Positions 7,041 to 9,575 of a stretch of 9,575 bases of DNA are shown in pieces (position 1 is the stretch's first letter; the number at the start of each line of letters is the position of its first letter). The position numbers and the translations under genes are program-made. The stretch is from positions 1-9,575 of the forward strand of contig NZ_JAIOSW010000369.1 in assembly GCF_021107415.1 (NCBI RefSeq), in the 5' to 3' direction. The notes below the pieces were generated by a model, which saw only the letters and a program-made list of their open reading frames with translations, was not told where the DNA came from and made no database searches. This DNA comes from Desulfobacula sp. Lineage in GTDB: Bacteria; Desulfobacterota; Desulfobacteria; Desulfobacterales; Desulfobacteraceae.

Positions 7041-8596
7041 TGATGAGTTCTAAGCTAAACCCTGTCAATATTTTAATGATTCTTGACGGATGGGGTATTA
7101 ATGATGAAAAAAAGGGGAATGCCTTTGCATTGGCTGACACTCCCTTTCTGGATTCTTTGTTAAAAAATTTCCCCAACTGCAAGCTTTTGTGCTCAGGCAG
7201 TGCTGTCGGCCTTCCTGATGAAACCATGGGCAACTCTGAAGTCGGTCATATGAATATCGGCGCAGGCCGCAAAGTGTTACAGAATTTTGTAAGAATCAAT
7301 CAGGCGATTAAAGATCAGACCTTTTTTAAGAACCCTGCACTTTTAGATATCATGACAGAAGTTTCAAAGTCAAAAAAAGGCCTTCACCTCATGGGCCTGC
7401 TGTCGGACAGTGGTGTTCACAGTCACATCTCCCACCTCTTTGCCCTGATCGACATGGCAAAACAAAATAATGTTGAACATCTTTTTATCCACCCGATACT
7501 TGACGGCCGGGATACCTCACCTACCAGCGGTATCACCTATATAAAGCGATTGCAGGACTATCTGGATAAATATAAGTATGGTAAAATTGCCACCATTGTT
7601 GGCCGCTTCTGGGCCATGGATAGGGATACACGGTGGGACAGGGTTGAAAAGGCATACAACCTCTTTACAAAAGCTGCGGGTGTGATTGAACAAGATCCTG
7701 TTAAAGCCATACAAACCGCATATGATGCAGATAAGACCGATGAGTTTATCAACCCCATTTTCCTTGGAAACAATCCCCCGTTAAAGGATACCCCAAACGG
7801 TACAATTAATGATGAAGACGGCATTGTCTTCTTTAATTTCAGGGCAGATCGGGCTAAAGAAATCACAAGGGGCTTTACAGAACCCGGATTTAATGCGTTT
7901 ACCAGAGAGAAAGGAATTGACCTTGCAGGCTTTGTCTGCATGACGCAGTATGATGAAACCTTTGATCTGCCGGTGGCGTTTGCCCCCCAGCACCTGGATA
8001 ATATTCTCGGGGAGATATTAAGTCAAAACAGCATCCCCCAGCTTCGAATCGCTGAAACTGAAAAATATGCCCATGTCACCTATTTCTTTAATGGCGGCGA
8101 TGAAAAGGTTTTTGACGGGGAAGAAAGAATACTGATCCCTTCTCCCAGAGATGTGGCCACCTATGATGAAAAACCCGAAATGAGTGCCTTTGAATTGGCT
8201 AAAACCGTTTGTGAAAAAATCAGGTCAAAAAAATTTGAGTTTATCATCCTCAATTTTGCCAATATGGACATGGTGGGACACACAGGGATTCTGGACGCTG
8301 CCATCAAAGGATGTGAAGCCGTGGACAAGTGTGCCAAAACGGTTGTTGAGGCGATATGGGCAACCAATGGTGTTGCATTGGTAACAGCTGATCATGGAAA
8401 CTCGGAACAAATGATTGCAGATGACGGCTCCCCCCATACAGCCCACACCTTAAACCCTGTAAGGCTGATACTTGCAGGAGATAATTATAAAGTTGAAAAG
8501 ATGAAGGACGGTATTCTTGGCGATATCGCACCCACCATTCTGAAAATATTAAATATAAAGCAACCTTCTGAAATGACAGGAACATCTTTAATATGA
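7037..8596 (+). CDS. gpmI: 2,3-bisphosphoglycerate-independent phosphoglycerate mutase
   Basis: A full-length cytoplasmic enzyme of 519 residues from the first ATG, or 517 from the ATG at 7043, which has better Shine-Dalgarno spacing. It interconverts 3- and 2-phosphoglycerate in glycolysis/gluconeogenesis using two metal ions. Numbered from 7037, active-site elements are DGWG (metal ligand Asp17), GNSEVGHMNIGAGR with the phosphate-accepting Ser67, SGVHSH (125-130), DGRDTSP (156-162), GRFWAMDRDTRWDR (189-202), FRADRAK (268-274), EKYAH (342-346), NMDMVGHTG (409-417), TADHGNSEQM (450-459) and PHTAHTLNPV (466-475). All metal and phosphate ligands expected for the alkaline-phosphatase-superfamily fold are visible. 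It overlaps or abuts rsfS and overlaps the next gene as ATGA. Confidence 0.98.
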   Translation: MMMSSKLNPVNILMILDGWGINDEKKGNAFALADTPFLDSLLKNFPNCKLLCSGSAVGLPDETMGNSEVGHMNIGAGRKVLQNFVRINQAIKDQTFFKNPALLDIMTEVSKSKKGLHLMGLLSDSGVHSHISHLFALIDMAKQNNVEHLFIHPILDGRDTSPTSGITYIKRLQDYLDKYKYGKIATIVGRFWAMDRDTRWDRVEKAYNLFTKAAGVIEQDPVKAIQTAYDADKTDEFINPIFLGNNPPLKDTPNGTINDEDGIVFFNFRADRAKEITRGFTEPGFNAFTREKGIDLAGFVCMTQYDETFDLPVAFAPQHLDNILGEILSQNSIPQLRIAETEKYAHVTYFFNGGDEKVFDGEERILIPSPRDVATYDEKPEMSAFELAKTVCEKIRSKKFEFIILNFANMDMVGHTGILDAAIKGCEAVDKCAKTVVEAIWATNGVALVTADHGNSEQMIADDGSPHTAHTLNPVRLILAGDNYKVEKMKDGILGDIAPTILKILNIKQPSEMTGTSLI

Positions 8597-9108
8597 ATTT
8601 TGATTATATTATCACCGATTATATAACCGGAAAAGCAGTAAGAAATGTAGGGCCTGAGGCCACCAGACAAATATTTGAAAAATTTCTGGTCGAGGAAAAA
8701 GGCTATGACAAAAAAGATATATGGGTGGATGAAGAACTCATTGTCCAGTTTAAAGGAGAGGACTATGTCTCAGCCATCGACCTGATTGTATATTCCAAAG
8801 ACAAGGCTTTGATGGCCATTACCTGTGTGGCCGGTTCCATCGGGTCCTATGAAAGGGAAATACTAGCCGGGGCCAGGCTGATTTATGACTATCAAATCCC
8901 CTTTGCCGTTTCAACGGATGCAAGGGATGCAATGGTATTGGATACGCTTTCCGGGAAATATGCAGGACAAGGCCTTGATGCGATTCCCTCAAAAGAAAAG
9001 GCTCTTAAAATGATTCAATCCATTGCGTTTACACCTCTTGATGAAAGCAGAAAGGAGCGGGAAATGATCATTTACCGATCCTTTAACCTGGAAAAGGTCA
9101 ATATCTAA
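8593..9108 (+). CDS. Conserved protein with degenerate HsdR N-terminal (PD-(D/E)XK-like) domain
   Basis: A 171-residue soluble protein without signal peptide or membrane helix. Its layout resembles the small HSDR_N domain of type I restriction enzymes: EATRQIFEKFLVEEKGYDKKDIWV (22-45; compare the VRQ...L...Gy pattern), EELIV, AIDLIVYSKDKALMAITCVAG (61-81) and PFAVSTDARDAMVLDTLSGK (103-122). Asp63 matches the first catalytic aspartate of the nuclease fold. However, the position expected to read ExK has Thr77-Cys78-Val79, so nuclease activity is unlikely. No restriction or helicase genes are nearby. From memory, short HsdR-N-like proteins of this kind, with a C-terminal GLDAIPSKEKA segment, occur in Desulfobacterota; I could not verify this. 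The gene overlaps gpmI (ATGA), with AGGAA about ten bases upstream, so it is co-transcribed. Function is unknown. Confidence 0.75.
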   Translation: MNFDYIITDYITGKAVRNVGPEATRQIFEKFLVEEKGYDKKDIWVDEELIVQFKGEDYVSAIDLIVYSKDKALMAITCVAGSIGSYEREILAGARLIYDYQIPFAVSTDARDAMVLDTLSGKYAGQGLDAIPSKEKALKMIQSIAFTPLDESRKEREMIIYRSFNLEKVNI

Positions 9109-9123
9109 ATCAGGCTTTTATAT

Positions 9124-9128
9124 AGGAG
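9124..9128 (+). promoter_or_regulatory. Ribosome binding site of the HEAT-like gene, partly inside a hairpin
   Basis: AGGAG lies nine bases before the ATG at 9138, which supports that start. The last three bases of the site fall within the left arm of an inverted repeat, so folding of the mRNA would partly hide it. Confidence 0.6.
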
Positions 9129-9149
9129 TTTTTCCTGATGGAAAAACTC
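9126..9149 (+). repeat. Perfect 10-bp inverted repeat with start codon at its tip
   Basis: GAGTTTTTCC (9126-9135) is followed by the four-base loop TGAT and the exact reverse complement GGAAAAACTC (9140-9149). In mRNA the hairpin would bury part of the Shine-Dalgarno site and hold the AUG of the downstream gene at the loop, with its G paired. No T-run follows on either strand, so it does not look like an intrinsic terminator. A regulatory role in translation is inference; chance is possible because five of the ten pairs are A-T in a row. Confidence 0.55.
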
Positions 9150-9575
9150 AAGGCTAATATGGATAATTTAGCAGCAAAACGAAGAGAACGTGGTGAAGTA
9201 AATGAAACGGATATTTCAGACTTTGCTTCATTTGATGAATCAGAGCTTCTATCTTTTCTTCACTCAGAAAAAGCTGTTGAAAGGTCTTGCGCAGTTATTA
9301 ATCTGCGTAAATATCACAATACTACTGTAGTAGATAAGTTATGCCATCAATTGGTTATTGAGAAAAAGCTGTACACCAGGATTGCATTGTGTGAAACATT
9401 GGCGGAGTGTGCGGAGTTGTCAATAGAGCCTCTTATTGGGTTACTTGGTCAAATTGGTAAAAACCAGGAAACAAAAATACCGGAAACAGGCTTCTATAAA
9501 GTATCGTATCCACTTCCGCGTGATATTGCTGCCAGGACAATTTGTCGGCTTGGAATTATTGCTGTTTTACCACTT
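9138..9575 (+). CDS. Probable HEAT-repeat-like helical protein (3' partial)
   Basis: An open frame of 146 codons runs without a stop from ATG 9138 to the window end. It is supported by an AGGAG site nine bases upstream and by coherent protein character. The N-terminus is charged (KLKANMDNLAAKRRERGE), followed by VNETDISDFASFDESELLSFL. Then come helical pairs that look like degenerate HEAT repeats: about 44-73, about 78-106 (LYTRIALCETLAECAELSIE, then PLIGLLGQIGKN) and a third beginning PLPRDIAARTICRLGIIAVLPL (125-146). The PLPRD-IAART-RLG stretch resembles HEAT-repeat proteins I recall from anaerobic bacteria and archaea, but this is unverified. HEAT repeats usually mediate protein binding; no partner or function can be named. 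It follows the previous gene by 29 bases on the same strand with no terminator between, so it may be co-transcribed. Confidence 0.7.
   Translation, partial: MEKLKANMDNLAAKRRERGEVNETDISDFASFDESELLSFLHSEKAVERSCAVINLRKYHNTTVVDKLCHQLVIEKKLYTRIALCETLAECAELSIEPLIGLLGQIGKNQETKIPETGFYKVSYPLPRDIAARTICRLGIIAVLPL

Noticed and set aside
8184..8384. Plus-strand frame inside gpmI
   Set aside because: It is out of frame with conserved gpmI active-site sequence; no independent initiation signal.
8593..9108. Active restriction endonuclease or defence gene
   Set aside because: The ExK residues are absent, and no methylase, specificity or helicase subunit is nearby; the context is a housekeeping operon.
9126..9149. 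Intrinsic terminator
   Set aside because: The stem is AT-rich, no T-run follows on either strand, and the structure overlaps the start of a coding frame with a good ribosome binding site.

Overview
The window looks like a chromosomal core region of a Gram-negative anaerobe, most likely a sulfate-reducing member of the Desulfobacterota (Desulfobacteraceae-like). The reasons are the moderately AT-rich sequence, a TonB/ExbB/ExbD system (which implies an outer membrane), the ribosomal protein/obg/nadD/rsfS gene order, and a short downstream protein of a type I know mainly from this phylum. The taxonomic call is inference. Every gene I can support is on the + strand, and there is almost no non-coding DNA.

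Region 1 (1-4336) is an uptake operon. It begins inside a periplasmic binding protein of a FecB/BtuF-type ABC importer and continues with the FecCD-family permease, the ABC ATPase, ExbB, ExbD and TonB. Four of the five junctions overlap (TAATG or ATGA) and the fifth is a 2-base gap, so the genes are probably translated as a coupled set. Together they energise an outer-membrane receptor (not in the window) and carry the ligand across the inner membrane. The ligand, ferric siderophore, haem or cobalamin, cannot be read from this sequence.

Region 2 (4337-4447) is the only sizeable intergenic gap. It holds a good sigma-70-like promoter with a perfect TTGACA, and a strong Shine-Dalgarno site for rplU. 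I see no terminator for the uptake operon in it.

Region 3 (4448-9108) is a compact housekeeping operon: rplU (L21), rpmA (L27), obgE (ribosome-assembly GTPase), nadD (NAD biosynthesis), rsfS (ribosome silencing factor), gpmI (cofactor-independent phosphoglycerate mutase), and a 171-residue protein resembling the HsdR N-terminal nuclease domain but lacking the ExK catalytic pair. Most junctions are ATGA/GTGA overlaps. The theme is ribosome assembly plus central metabolism.

Region 4 (9109-9575) is a 29-base gap followed by a gene cut off by the window end. It encodes a probable alpha-helical HEAT-repeat-like protein. Its start codon sits at the tip of a perfect 10-bp inverted repeat, the clearest unexplained nucleotide-level signal in the window.

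Overall this is mainly ordinary core genome. I see no rRNA, tRNA, CRISPR array, insertion sequence or phage gene. The items most worth a second look are the degenerate nuclease-fold protein and the start-codon hairpin in front of the HEAT-like gene.
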